DNA of 5,118 nucleotides, taken from NCBI GenBank assembly GCA_001799195.1, contig MGSU01000320.1, forward strand, positions 1-5,118, given 5' to 3'. Positions 5,041 through 5,118 of this stretch are shown here, piece by piece. A model generated the notes under the pieces. The model saw only the letters and a program-made list of their open reading frames with translations. It made no database searches and was not told the origin of the DNA. This DNA comes from Deltaproteobacteria bacterium RIFOXYA12_FULL_61_11. GTDB lineage: Bacteria; Bdellovibrionota_F; JAHFAK01; YA12-FULL-61-11. The first letter of the stretch is position 1, and every line of letters begins with the position of its first letter. The translations under genes and the position numbers were made by a program.

Positions 5041-5118
5041 TCAATTGGGCCGACAAACCTGCTCGCCGTACGCCACGTACCCGGCCCGGAACGGGCGGGC
5101 ATAATGATACTTCACATG
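5041..5118 (-). CDS. Second copy of the four-Cys secreted protein, C-terminal end only (cut by right edge)
   Basis: The visible 25 residues, from HVKYHYARPFRAGYVAYGEQ to VCRPN, are identical to the C-terminus of the 137-residue protein at 3205-3618. The three base differences between the copies in this stretch are all synonymous (Val, Gly and Ala codons), so the protein is under selection to stay the same, or the divergence is recent. It keeps the last Cys and the His117-equivalent. The rest of the gene, including signal peptide and start, is outside the window. It is transcribed toward the secreted-protein promoter and ends at its own terminator. Confidence 0.85.
   Translation of the reverse strand, partial: HVKYHYARPFRAGYVAYGEQVCRPN

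Larger units (their letters stand above)
4960..5118 (-). repeat. Duplicated segment, copy B (matches 3121-3282)
   Basis: Copy B carries the last 78 coding bases, stop and terminator of a second version of the 137-residue gene in the same orientation as copy A, 1836 bases away. The duplicated unit continues past the right edge. Confidence 0.9.

Noticed and set aside
4889-5104. 71-residue plus and 69-residue minus frames near the right edge
   Set aside because: They cross the terminator and the real end of the duplicated gene in wrong frames.
3121-5118. Possible insertion sequence or CRISPR explanation for the repeated segments
   Set aside because: The repeats are two copies of a gene 3' end with its terminator; there is no transposase, no flanking target duplication visible and no regular spacer pattern.

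Overview
The window suggests a diderm, Proteobacteria-like genome of moderately high GC. The clearest marker is a type II secretion system GspC protein. The form of GspC, together with a secreted protein ending in a Cys + hydrophobic helix + Arg cluster tail, points loosely to the former Deltaproteobacteria (Myxococcota/Desulfobacterota). That placement is inference; the sequence does not fix a species.

Layout. Positions 1-455 (minus strand) hold the N-terminal half of a DegT/DnrJ/EryC1/StrS-type PLP aminotransferase, cut by the left edge. Positions 456-627 are a divergent control region with a good sigma70-like promoter for the rightward genes and a long inverted repeat over its -10 element. 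Positions 628-3120 (plus strand) look like one transcription unit of three genes: a membrane-anchored TPR + parvulin (PpiC) protein, a stand-alone cyclic-nucleotide-binding domain protein without a DNA-binding domain, and gspC. A possible 12-codon leader ORF overlaps the gspC start by ATGA. A bidirectional hairpin terminator then separates gspC from convergent minus-strand genes, so gspD does not directly follow gspC here.

The right half (minus strand) holds a small set of unrecognised secreted proteins. A 273-residue protein (3733-4554) has a signal peptide, a Trp/Asp repeat region, a Tyr/Trp-rich region, a six-Cys domain and a sorting-type C-terminal tail. A 137-residue protein (3205-3618) has a signal peptide, a purely acidic N-terminal segment and a basic, His-rich four-Cys domain. 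The end of a second copy of the 137-residue gene lies at the right edge, with the same 25 C-terminal residues, only synonymous base changes and a related terminator. An AT-rich intergenic stretch (4555-4965) carries a promoter with an inverted repeat over its -35 and a second perfect inverted repeat further upstream.

Working together (inference): the plus-strand unit gives an inner-membrane T2SS component, a probable periplasmic folding/assembly factor and a possible nucleotide-sensing partner. The minus-strand proteins are exported, and the 273-residue one has the kind of tail that in known families (MYXO-CTERM, GlyGly-CTERM) marks surface proteins handled after export, often with T2SS. A secretion component beside an uncharacterised, duplicated secreted-protein locus is the most interesting aspect of the window.
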